32,463 bases of DNA, from NCBI GenBank assembly GCA_004524535.1, contig SDNY01000032.1, positions 1 through 32,463 of the forward strand. The letters are read 5' to 3'. The position numbers were made by a program, and so were the translations under genes. Shown here in pieces: positions 25,637-32,463 of the stretch; positions within the stretch are counted from its first letter, which is position 1; each line of letters opens with the position of its first letter. Below the pieces are notes generated by a model that was given only the letters and a program-made list of their open reading frames with translations, made no database searches and was not told where the DNA came from. This DNA is from Promethearchaeota archaeon. Its GTDB lineage: Archaea > Asgardarchaeota > Lokiarchaeia > Sigyniarchaeales > SOKP01.

Positions 25637-26356
25637 TTGGTAAAATTGACAATTCTTATTGATGATATTGATGATTCAGAAGTCGGGTATAAAAAATCAT
25701 TTGGTTTTGCCGCGCTGATTGAAAAAGATAACAAGAAGATATTGTTTGATACGGGAACATATTCAGAGCCATTATTAGCAAATCTGAGAACACACGGCAT
25801 TTCTCCATCTTCTTTGGATGCAATCATTTTATCACATAATCATAATGATCATACTGATGGACTTCCAGGTATTTTGAAAGAGAATAATGATATCCCGACA
25901 TATGTGAATAAAGATTGGGATGTTCCAGTAAGTTTTCAAGGTAAACGAATTCCTAAGAGGAATTTAGTCGTAAATAATGAAGCTCGTGAACGTAAAGATA
26001 TAGCATCCGGAATTTATTTGACTAATTCTCATTATTCTTCTGATTATGGACGGATATATGAGCATGCCTGCTATATTGATACTGGAAACTCTTATATATT
26101 AATATGTGGGTGTTGTCATCCGGGATTAACAATATTTTTACAAGACCGAACTCAACTTGGTATTCCCTTAGATTTCGATTTACATCTAATTGGGGGGATG
26201 CATGGGTTTAGGTTTTCTGACAGTGAAGCTGAAGAATTGGATTCAATAGTGAAATCAGTCATCTTATGTCATTGTACATCTTATGCAAGCGATTATAGAA
26301 GACAATTTGGAAAAAGATGTACTCTAGGGATAGTCGGTCATACTTTAAAATTTTAA
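25637..26356 (+). CDS. MBL-fold metallo-hydrolase
   Basis: The 239-residue protein is a metallo-beta-lactamase-fold enzyme. After LFDTG near residues 35-39 it has the metal motif H-N-H-N-D-H at about 67-72 (LSHNHNDHTDG), then a CCHPGLT segment near 156-162 and a late VILCHCT strand near 212-218. The layout matches the group that includes methyl-ribofuranosyl-aminobenzene phosphate (tetrahydromethanopterin) synthase-like proteins, but the true substrate is uncertain. The start is TTG at 25637, since no ATG lies between it and the conserved first strand KLTILIDD. It stands between two minus-strand genes. Confidence 0.82.
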   Translation: MVKLTILIDDIDDSEVGYKKSFGFAALIEKDNKKILFDTGTYSEPLLANLRTHGISPSSLDAIILSHNHNDHTDGLPGILKENNDIPTYVNKDWDVPVSFQGKRIPKRNLVVNNEARERKDIASGIYLTNSHYSSDYGRIYEHACYIDTGNSYILICGCCHPGLTIFLQDRTQLGIPLDFDLHLIGGMHGFRFSDSEAEELDSIVKSVILCHCTSYASDYRRQFGKRCTLGIVGHTLKF

Positions 26357-26454
26357 TAGTTTTCCATGACACACTTTAGAAAAATATGGATATTATACTT
26401 TGACATCCACACATATTTTAATTCCTTCTATGATAGATACAGTAATTATGCAAG

Positions 26455-26916
26455 TTATTTTGCTATTTGTAAATTTATTTCAATAGCAGGAGCTTCTCTA
26501 TTTTTTGAACAACTCTGCTTAAAGAAATTGATACAATTTTTAATCTCCAATATTCGTTCCGCTTTAATCTTCTTCGGATCAAATTTTAGCGTTATTGAAT
26601 TAATTCTCCAAATTCCCATAGAATCCTTTTCTACATGAAATTCTGCTTCCTTATATACATCTGATACTTTAAAATCGTCGTTTTTAACACATATAGATAA
26701 ACCATAGTCAAGACAGTTTAAAATAGAGGATGTTAATAATCTTGAATAAGGATCTTCGGAAATCAAATCCTCCTCTGATTTACCAGCTTTTTCCACAATA
26801 CAATCTTTTAATTTATTTTCCGATAAATCACAACTAAACCTAATTTCCTCTTTACCTAACCTTGAGTCAATTAATTCTTTTAATTCTTCATACATCGCAT
26901 TTAATCTATCGATCAT
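26455..26916 (-). CDS. OsmC/Ohr-like protein (tentative)
   Basis: This 153-residue protein resembles OsmC-family proteins, which reduce organic peroxides with two cysteines. Features in favour are a P-x-x-x-L-L-T-x-S-x-x-N-C-L segment near residues 56-69 with the first Cys on a long helix (ILNCLDYGLSICVKN), a beta-rich middle (DVYKEAEFHVEKD), and a late SCSKNRE near 137-143 where the second Cys would sit before the final strand (APAIEINLQI). The N-terminal 25 residues are helical. Similarity is weak, so function is open. It is convergent with the MBL-fold gene. Confidence 0.5.
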   Translation of the reverse strand: MIDRLNAMYEELKELIDSRLGKEEIRFSCDLSENKLKDCIVEKAGKSEEDLISEDPYSRLLTSSILNCLDYGLSICVKNDDFKVSDVYKEAEFHVEKDSMGIWRINSITLKFDPKKIKAERILEIKNCINFFKQSCSKNREAPAIEINLQIAK

Positions 26917-27024
26917 TCTAATGTTTTTCTCGTTTTATATATCTAATTAACAGATCTATTAGCTTTTTTTTAAAGTTTAATGAAATATTTTATAAATTTC
27001 ATATTCACCTCAATTCTCATTCTA

Positions 27025-27615
27025 TCAGCTCGATTCAATTTTTTTCAAATGAAAGTGGCGTGATAGATGAAAATATAAACCTAAAAAATATAATAGAGTA
27101 ATAAGTATATATTCAAATGCGAGAAGAAGAATCAATATCATCATTAGTATAAATAAAAGTATTTCAATTGTAACGCTTATTTTACTTTTATAATATTTAA
27201 AATCAAAAAAACTCGCTGGACTTTTATATTGATCTAAATATTGGGGCAATTTTTCCTCCTCTTCTTTAGATATAAAAAATCTTGGACCGAATGTTTTTTT
27301 TGGAAAATATAAAACATTTGTACCCCAATCAAATAAATCAACAAAAATATGTATAAAATATGAAAAGCCACTGATTATTAATGCAGGCCAATAAAATATT
27401 ATTCCAAATACAAATATAATGATGCTTGGTATTATAGAATGAGTAATCAAATTTCTATGATTGTGATCTTTTGCATATTTGGAAAAAAAAACGTCAAAAT
27501 CACTTATAACAGAAGCTAAAACAATCATAATAAATTCAAACAAGGAAAAGCAGAAATAATAATGAAAGACAGACGCAATTATAACCCCAATTGCGAAATG
27601 ACTATTAATATGGAT
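27025..27615 (-). CDS. Membrane metal-dependent hydrolase-like protein, probable ATC start
   Basis: This multi-pass membrane protein resembles the YdjM/DUF457 group of membrane metal-dependent hydrolases. Conserved His/Asp residues occur as SDFD, D-H-N-H-R-N-L-I-T-H-S and HIFVDLFDWG. Counting from the usual TTG at 27543 gives 172 residues, but the frame runs upstream through HINSHFAIGVIIASVFHYY, the His-rich first helix of this family. AAGGTGA (27628-27622) with 7-nt spacing points to ATC at 27615, giving 196 residues. It follows pfkB by 16 nt, so it is likely in the same operon. The activity is unproved. Confidence 0.68.
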   Translation of the reverse strand: MHINSHFAIGVIIASVFHYYFCFSLFEFIMIVLASVISDFDVFFSKYAKDHNHRNLITHSIIPSIIIFVFGIIFYWPALIISGFSYFIHIFVDLFDWGTNVLYFPKKTFGPRFFISKEEEEKLPQYLDQYKSPASFFDFKYYKSKISVTIEILLFILMMILILLLAFEYILITLLYFLGLYFHLSRHFHLKKIESS

Positions 27616-27631
27616 AAGATATTCACCTTAA

Positions 27632-28609
27632 TTATAAAATATAATTTTTACTTTTTACTCTCTCTAAAACCTTTTCTTTTATTTCAAATCCTGCTGGACC
27701 AGTCTTTTCGACATTAAAAGAAGCAGCAGAGGATGCTAAATAAGCTGCTTTTTCAATAGATTGCCATGTTTTATCAGACTTTATAAATTCATATAAAAAT
27801 ATGGCAAAATAAACATCGCCCGCGCCAGTTTCGTCAACGACACCCCGAGATTTGAAAGCCGGTATCTTTAATATCTTTTTTCCTTTTTTAACAATTAACG
27901 ACCCAGCTTCTCCCAAGGTCATTATAAATATTCCTTTTAATTCCATGAAGTTAAAATATTCCATAGCTTCATATATATCATCTTTTTGAGACAATATCTT
28001 CATTTCTTCTTCGGAACCTTTTAAAATCAGTTTATCTCCGATTAAATTTACTATTTTTTCAATATTTGAGAGAATTTTTTCATCCCTTATGATAGAAACA
28101 TGACCATCTTCAATATTTCTAATAAACCCTTGAAGTTCTACGGCGATATAAGCATTTGGGAAATAATTTAAAATATCAGTAATGTACTCGTAAGAAATTT
28201 CATTACATAATGGTGCTAAAACAATTACATCTGGAGGGTTATTAAGATAGTCCTCAGGAATATCCTTAATTTCAAGATTAGGACTCTTTGATTTAAGGGT
28301 TAAAGTTCTTGAATGATTAAAATAATTTAAGATAAAATTAGTATTATTTTCTTCAGACCATTTTAATCCTTTTAAATCAATATCTTTATTTTTAATTAAT
28401 TTTAACAGACTTTTATCGAAATTTAAGCTACCTAAATTGGAAATAATTTTGATTTTAATATCATTCGTATAGAAAGAGAGAGATAAAGAGCCAAAAGAAA
28501 CGCTTCCCCCCAGAGAGGGTTTGTGTTTTTTTTGAAATCTTATAATAGTATCAATTGCGATGTGTCCAATAAAAAATATTGAGGGACGATTTCTTATATT
28601 ATTCCTCAT
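27632..28609 (-). CDS. PfkB-family sugar kinase
   Basis: This 325-residue protein is a PfkB/ribokinase-family kinase. It opens FFIGHIAIDTII followed by a Gly-rich LGGSVSFGSL. The family's second signature is complete: D-E-T-G-A-G-D-V-Y-F-A near residues 263-273, where the second Asp is the catalytic base and the Gly-Ala-Gly loop forms the anion hole. The sugar or nucleoside phosphorylated is not evident. The ATG directly follows the stop of the coiled-coil gene (28610), and the next gene starts 16 nt downstream, which supports a three-gene transcription unit. Confidence 0.9.
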   Translation of the reverse strand: MRNNIRNRPSIFFIGHIAIDTIIRFQKKHKPSLGGSVSFGSLSLSFYTNDIKIKIISNLGSLNFDKSLLKLIKNKDIDLKGLKWSEENNTNFILNYFNHSRTLTLKSKSPNLEIKDIPEDYLNNPPDVIVLAPLCNEISYEYITDILNYFPNAYIAVELQGFIRNIEDGHVSIIRDEKILSNIEKIVNLIGDKLILKGSEEEMKILSQKDDIYEAMEYFNFMELKGIFIMTLGEAGSLIVKKGKKILKIPAFKSRGVVDETGAGDVYFAIFLYEFIKSDKTWQSIEKAAYLASSAASFNVEKTGPAGFEIKEKVLERVKSKNYIL

Positions 28610-29452
28610 TTATTTTTTCTGTAATTCTTCAATTTTTTTATTCTTTTCCTTTAATGCTAGTTTTAACTTATTAATTTTACCTTGTAAGTCATCGATTAAT
28701 CCGGACATAGGACCGCCGCTAGGTGTTGACGCTTCGTCTGCCTTAGAAATTTTCAACTCATTTATCATTTTATCCTTTTCTTTCAATTGCTCCTGAAGTT
28801 CTTCTATTTTACTTTCGGATGCCTGTCCTTCGGTAGCTGCTGCAGGTTTTTCTTGGAGTTCTTCCTTCAATTTTGAGATTTCGTTATTAAGCATCTCGTT
28901 TTCTTTCTTTAATTCCTTAATTTCCTCAGACATTCCTGAAGTATCACCTGATTGGGTCTGTTTAAGTGTTTCATTCTCTTTTTTTAATTTTGCTACAGCT
29001 TTCTTATATTTATTTATTTTGCCTTGTAATTCATCGACTAATCCGGACATAGGACCGCCGCTAGGTGGTGATGCTTCTTGTGTTACAGGTTCTTCAACAG
29101 GTGTTACAGAATCAGCCGAAGGTTTTTCTTTCATTTCTACTAATTCTTTATTTAACGAAACATTTTCTTCGGTTAAGTTGGTAATTTTAGCTTGAAGATC
29201 ATTTTTATCATTTTCTAAATCTGAAATTTTATTTGTTAAATCTTTCTTTAAATCATCCTTCTCTCCCATAGTTTGTTCAAGGGTTTTTTCTAAACCTTGA
29301 AGCACTTCATCTCTTTTTTCTATTTTCTCTTTCAATTCCTCATTTTGTTTTTCTAGTGCTTCAATTTTTTCTAGTGTATCGCCGATTATTGAAGGTGATT
29401 TACCATCTGATTTCATCTTTTTCAACTTACTTATAAAATCTTCCTTTGACAT
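28610..29452 (-). CDS. Long coiled-coil protein with duplicated Gly/Pro-rich segments
   Basis: The 280-residue product is almost all coiled coil, with heptad-spaced Leu, Ile and Lys/Glu. It has no catalytic motif. Two copies of S-P/T-P-S-G-G-P-M-S-G-L-V/I-D-x-L-Q-G-K-I-N-K interrupt the helix at about residues 130-150 and 240-260. These may be flexible joints or a binding site. ATG at 29452 (MSKEDFISK) is preferred to TTG at 29461 because only the sequence from SKEDF is echoed in the nearby duplicate fragment. It is probably cotranscribed with pfkB. Function is unknown. Confidence 0.7.
   Translation of the reverse strand: MSKEDFISKLKKMKSDGKSPSIIGDTLEKIEALEKQNEELKEKIEKRDEVLQGLEKTLEQTMGEKDDLKKDLTNKISDLENDKNDLQAKITNLTEENVSLNKELVEMKEKPSADSVTPVEEPVTQEASPPSGGPMSGLVDELQGKINKYKKAVAKLKKENETLKQTQSGDTSGMSEEIKELKKENEMLNNEISKLKEELQEKPAAATEGQASESKIEELQEQLKEKDKMINELKISKADEASTPSGGPMSGLIDDLQGKINKLKLALKEKNKKIEELQKK
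28667..28733 (-). repeat. Internal gene repeat, copy 1 (pairs with 29012-29077)
   Basis: Both copies share the unbroken block CCGGACATAGGACCGCCGCT and close flanks, at 28700-28719 and 29043-29062 (plus-strand reading). The block is GC-rich compared with its surroundings and encodes the S-G-G-P-M-S-G-L repeat of the coiled-coil protein. Near identity at third codon positions points to recent duplication or gene conversion. Confidence 0.7.
29012..29077 (-). repeat. Internal gene repeat, copy 2
   Basis: This is the second copy of the coiled-coil gene repeat described at 28667-28733. It encodes the upstream of the two Gly/Pro-rich segments. Confidence 0.7.
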
Positions 29453-29640
29453 TTTTCTCAATTAATTTATTTTTTAGAATTCATTTACTAATACTTATAA
29501 TTCCAGAACATTTCTCAATTAATATATTTTTTCAGAATCCATTTACTTATAATTTCGGAATCTGATTTCATCCATTTCAACTTACTTATGAAATCATCCT
29601 TTGATATTTTACTTAATTTATTTTTCTATATGGGTGAAAT
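29453..29640 (-). pseudogene. Tandem duplicate of the coiled-coil gene 5' end, degraded
   Basis: The 188-bp gap upstream of the coiled-coil gene contains two tandem copies of a ~57-bp block (29449-29507 and 29508-29562). A second copy of the gene's beginning follows (29561-29610, minus strand). That copy encodes S-K-x-D-F-I-S-K-L-K-x-M-K-S-D as in the intact gene, but its start codon is ATA instead of ATG and the frame soon ends. It is a remnant of a tandem duplication that included the promoter region. Confidence 0.65.
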
Positions 29641-29648
29641 TTGTTTGT

Positions 29649-30557
29649 TTATTTTATAATAAGACCAGAAAAGTATCCCACCGAATATTCACAGGGTCCA
29701 GTGCCCCCTCCTTTATCGTAAGACATATAATACTTTAAGGCTTTATTTTTACATTGATTATTAGTTAATTTATTACAAATTAGCATTAACGATGTAATCG
29801 TTTGTGGTCCACATACTGAGGTATTTTGAGCGGTTTTAAAAGTCTTTTTCGGGTCACCCTCTACAAATGCATCTATAACCGCTTGATCTTTTTTACGCAT
29901 ATCATCTAAATCATTTTTTGGATTTGAAATGTTTCTAGGCTGTTTATGTGTCATATCAGAAGATGCTACAATAACGCAATCTTTTTCACAAGATTTAATC
30001 GCATTTGAGATATCTGTTGATAATTTTTCCATCGTTTCATAATTTTTCGAAGAAATTTTTATTGGAACTATTTTAATATCTTTATCTTGAGCACAATATT
30101 TAATAAATGGTAATTGAACCTCTATGTTGTGCTCTCTCCCAAAAGGAAAACCTATAAATGCCGAATTGTCTGAAATAATTATGTCACTATTTTTAACAAT
30201 TTCCTTTGATAATTCTGAATCTATACTTAAATTTCCTAATGGCGTTTCCCAGATTCCTTCTTCCATCAAACCGACTTTTCCATACCCTACATGATCGGTA
30301 CCTAACACTATAACTGTATCAGGAATTTTTTCTTTAAATAAATTTAAATAAGTAAATGCCGAAGCACATCCTGAATAAATATATCCTGCGTGAGGAGATA
30401 CTCCACCAATATTAGTTCTTTGTTCTTGGTTTAACGTACTAAATTCCTTTCCAGGACCAAAATCTTTATTTAAGAAAGATTCGTTTAGGATTCTAAGTAA
30501 ATCTGGTTTATATCGTGGATAAAAACTTCCTGCGACTGCAGCTTTTCTTACAATCAA
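29649..30557 (-). CDS. MEMO-family protein (AmmeMemoRadiSam system protein B)
   Basis: This 302-residue protein is a MEMO1-family member. It opens VRKAAVAGSFYP, the family signature, with GGVSPHAGYIYSG near residues 50-62 and GREHNIEVQLPF near 123-134. These contribute conserved His residues at a metal- or dioxygenase-like pocket. SSDMTH near 195-200 and a C-terminal GGGTGPCEYSVGYFSG complete the pattern. Archaeal members usually go with AMMECR1 and a radical SAM protein; neither is next to it here. The start is TTG at 30557, since the family motif begins right after it. The biochemical role is not settled. Confidence 0.92.
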   Translation of the reverse strand: MIVRKAAVAGSFYPRYKPDLLRILNESFLNKDFGPGKEFSTLNQEQRTNIGGVSPHAGYIYSGCASAFTYLNLFKEKIPDTVIVLGTDHVGYGKVGLMEEGIWETPLGNLSIDSELSKEIVKNSDIIISDNSAFIGFPFGREHNIEVQLPFIKYCAQDKDIKIVPIKISSKNYETMEKLSTDISNAIKSCEKDCVIVASSDMTHKQPRNISNPKNDLDDMRKKDQAVIDAFVEGDPKKTFKTAQNTSVCGPQTITSLMLICNKLTNNQCKNKALKYYMSYDKGGGTGPCEYSVGYFSGLIIK

Positions 30558-30775
30558 TTTTTTTCTATTATTTTATGTATATAATATTAAAATTATTCAC
30601 TTAGTAATTTAAATAATTTCATATTAAATAAAGAGATTGCAGATTCATTATTTTAAATCAGACATTGATATTTAGACCAAAAAGGCTATTATATTGAAAA
30701 ATTCACATATTTGAATAAATAAAAGTTCTTAAGTTATTCAAAGGGTTAATAAATTATCCAAGATAATTCTACTTG

Positions 30776-31378
30776 ATGGAAAAAAAGGAAAACATTCAGA
30801 TTTCGCTTGATGATATAAACGAAGATGATATACCAGCCAAGATTCCAGCTAAATTTATTAATTCGAGAATTGTTATTTTTAATCCTCTTTATGCCTCTTA
30901 CTTATATGTGAAGGAAAAGTTTTTTGGCTCTCCCCTTGGAATAAGTAAGCCCCGTTTAGAATATTTCCATAAACCTTCAGAGTTGTCTGTTATTGAGGCT
31001 TATTACCTATTAGAAAAAGGTAAGATTACTATTTTTGATGTTAAAAGAGAGAAGGATCTTAATGCTAAGGAATTTTTTGAAATTGCCAAACAAATACACC
31101 ATAAATTTGAGGAAAAATACGTAATTTATAAAGATTTAAGAGAAAAAGGATATATTCCTCGACCAGGGTTGAAATTTGGAGCAGATTTTGTAGTATATAA
31201 GAAAGGCCCCGGATTAGAACACTCTCCCTTCATTGTACACGTATTACCTCATGATTCTAAAATTAGTGCAATTGATATGGTCAGAGCTGGCAGATTAGCT
31301 ACATCAGTTAGAAAAAAATTTGTTATCGCAAATCCCCAAACTATAAACTACTATTTCTTTACGTGGTTTAAGCCGTAA
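30776..31378 (+). CDS. endA: tRNA-splicing endonuclease EndA
   Basis: This 200-residue protein is the archaeal tRNA intron endonuclease, which recognises the bulge-helix-bulge motif and cuts within both bulges, leaving 2',3'-cyclic phosphate and 5'-OH ends. The catalytic domain holds YKDLREKGYIPRPGLKFGAD, the catalytic Tyr at 141 (DFVVY), His at 149 (EHSPF) and Lys at 180 (ATSVRKKF). The length fits the short, homotetramer-type enzyme, which in other archaea prefers strict 3-4-3 motifs. A TTG three bases upstream of the ATG is in frame, but ATG is the better start. Its presence makes cutting of the cdhA BHB-like element possible in the same cell. Confidence 0.95.
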   Translation: MEKKENIQISLDDINEDDIPAKIPAKFINSRIVIFNPLYASYLYVKEKFFGSPLGISKPRLEYFHKPSELSVIEAYYLLEKGKITIFDVKREKDLNAKEFFEIAKQIHHKFEEKYVIYKDLREKGYIPRPGLKFGADFVVYKKGPGLEHSPFIVHVLPHDSKISAIDMVRAGRLATSVRKKFVIANPQTINYYFFTWFKP

Positions 31379-31396
31379 ATATTAAGAAAAAGAATA

Positions 31397-32035
31397 TTAT
31401 TGATATATCAGAACTCTTATTAAATCTGCTATATCGTGAATACGATCTGAGAGTTCTTCTAATATAATAATACTGTCACGAATTCTTAGAACCTTTCTAA
31501 CATCCAAATCTTTATTATCATATATATAATTTAAACAATCTCGATATAATGCATCAATATCATTTTCGATTTTATGAATAGTTGTAGTATTATCCAAAAC
31601 AACTTTAGGATTATCTCGTAGATTTTTAATGGTTGTTTTAAGCACATCTGCCATTTTAATGATCTTATTTATAAATTTATCATATTTTTTTTTCATCTCA
31701 TCATCTATCTTGAAATCTAAGTAGGTTAAAATATCGACAAATTCGAGGGCACTATTTATAACATTGTCCATCCTTAAAACGAGCGCTACATAATCCCCTA
31801 ATCCTCCCGTTTGAGCTCCAACTTCTGCAAACTCTTGAATTACCCGTATTTTGATCTGATCTCCATCTTCCTCAGATAATATCATTTTTGTGTGTTTCTT
31901 CTTAAGCATGTCTTTATTTTTTTCGTAATTCTCTGCCCAACTGGAATAAAAGACGCCCATATCGCTAATTACGGAGTATATTATTCGAGAATGATCAATG
32001 AGCATGGTAATTATTTGTTCTTTAATTTTATTCAT
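31397..32035 (-). CDS. DUF47/PhoU-like helical protein
   Basis: The 212-residue protein is all-helical with the DUF47 (PhoU-like) pattern: long amphipathic helices, a repeated E/D-x-x-x-D metal-binding spacing such as KIENDIDALYRD near residue 163, and DSIIILEELSDRIHDIADLIRVL at the C terminus. DUF47 proteins usually sit beside phosphate or metal transporters and act as regulators. It is convergent with endA, 18 bp away. A transporter-like gene (VIT1/CCC1-like) begins on the other strand just beyond its start. The partner is not shown by sequence. Confidence 0.85.
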   Translation of the reverse strand: MNKIKEQIITMLIDHSRIIYSVISDMGVFYSSWAENYEKNKDMLKKKHTKMILSEEDGDQIKIRVIQEFAEVGAQTGGLGDYVALVLRMDNVINSALEFVDILTYLDFKIDDEMKKKYDKFINKIIKMADVLKTTIKNLRDNPKVVLDNTTTIHKIENDIDALYRDCLNYIYDNKDLDVRKVLRIRDSIIILEELSDRIHDIADLIRVLIYQ

Positions 32036-32197
32036 CAGTAACCATTACTTTTTTTTTAATTCTGCTTTTTAATATAATTTATATTTAAAAAAATAAAAAT
32101 AATATATTTTTTATAGGATTTAATTACATAATTTATTTAGTATAATTATACATTAAATCTTTGTGATGTTAAAAAAAGATAATATTGAGGGTAAAAA

Positions 32198-32463
32198 CTG
32201 GGTAAATTTAAAACTTATAACGAAATAACGGGTTACGCAAAAATAGCCAGAAGATATTTTGTAAATAACTTCTATGATGGAATGCTAACGTCGTTGGGCT
32301 TGCTTTTGGGATTCTTTGTAATTCTTCTTAGTAAACCTAGCCAACCTATCCAATCTAATTATGTTATTTTAACAGGATTAAGTACTTCAATTTCTATGCT
32401 TATCTCAGGAATTTCAGGGTCATATCTTTCTGAAAGGGCAGAACAGAAAAAAGGATTAAAAGA
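32198..32463 (+). CDS. VIT1/CCC1-family metal transporter, 5' part (cut by window end), probable CTG start
   Basis: The frame encodes KTYNEITGYAKIARRYFVNN, then FYDGMLTSLGLLLGFFVILL and further hydrophobic stretches to the window edge. The A-R-R-Y-F-V-x-N-x-x-D-G-x-L-T-x-L-G pattern is that of VIT1/CCC1-type iron/manganese transporters. There is no ATG, GTG or TTG in frame before the conserved part. GAGG at 32187-32190 with 7-nt spacing points to CTG at 32198. A short ATG frame at 32166 is in another phase and ends quickly, so a frameshift is an alternative. The 3' end lies outside the window. Confidence 0.7.
   Translation, partial: MGKFKTYNEITGYAKIARRYFVNNFYDGMLTSLGLLLGFFVILLSKPSQPIQSNYVILTGLSTSISMLISGISGSYLSERAEQKKGLK

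Noticed and set aside
1-32463. CRISPR array, insertion sequence or rRNA gene
   Set aside because: No regular repeat-spacer series, transposase or rRNA-like conserved block was seen anywhere in the window.

Overview
The window is AT-rich, gene-dense archaeal DNA. It most likely comes from an Asgard archaeon of the Lokiarchaeia type. The archaeal markers are RadA, an archaeal-type tRNA-splicing endonuclease, an MtrH-like methyltransferase, the alpha subunit of the archaeal CO dehydrogenase/acetyl-CoA synthase and a MEMO-family protein. The Asgard flavour comes from two ARF-like GTPases fused to other domains, a VWA-RING protein, a B-box/SWIM/leucine-rich-repeat protein, a SNAP/TPR-like protein and coiled-coil proteins. 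The taxonomic call is inferred from gene content only.

Layout. 1-5.7 kb: an ArsR-like regulator, then minus-strand genes for a B12-binding radical SAM enzyme, a TPR/SNAP-like helical protein, an MtrH-like methyltransferase and a VWA-RING protein. 5.7-9.5 kb: the B-box/SWIM/LRR protein and a helix-hairpin-helix ARF-like GTPase on the plus strand. Each is preceded by a copy of the same ~100-bp repeat. 9.5-12.3 kb: a small frameshifted gene and cdhA on the minus strand. 12.5-15.8 kb: a V4R-like protein, a longin-like/GTPase fusion and a zinc-ribbon protein with three 23-residue repeats. 16.3-23 kb: an RHH regulator and a sugar-nucleotide/glycan block (GalT-like, sugar-phosphate nucleotidyltransferase, GH57 branching enzyme, catalytically degenerate phosphomannomutase-like protein). 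23.1-32.5 kb: a membrane protein interrupted by TGA, radA, DUF4272, an MBL-fold hydrolase, an OsmC-like protein, a coiled-coil/PfkB/membrane-hydrolase run, MEMO, endA, DUF47/PhoU-like and the start of a VIT1/CCC1-like transporter.

Most important observation. cdhA is split by an extra 30 nt containing an in-frame TAA. These 30 nt sit just before the conserved Cys motif. They fold as a perfect 9-bp hairpin with a 5-nt loop, flanked by a 4-bp helix, two small bulges and a 9-bp exon-exon helix. That is the bulge-helix-bulge (BHB) shape cut by the archaeal tRNA-splicing endonuclease. Exact removal restores a 783-residue CdhA with the expected P-I-C-D-M-C-C junction. The splicing endonuclease gene (endA) lies in the same window. 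A second gene (membrane protein, 23120-23821) has an in-frame TGA inside a very similar 8-9 bp/5-nt-loop hairpin with a BHB-like core. Together they suggest mRNA mini-introns in protein-coding genes. This is a structural inference and no RNA evidence is available here.

A second pattern concerns start codons. Three genes (GalT-like, membrane hydrolase, VIT1-like) have a good Shine-Dalgarno sequence at ideal spacing before ATT, ATC and CTG rather than ATG, and their reading frames extend upstream with no closer conventional start.
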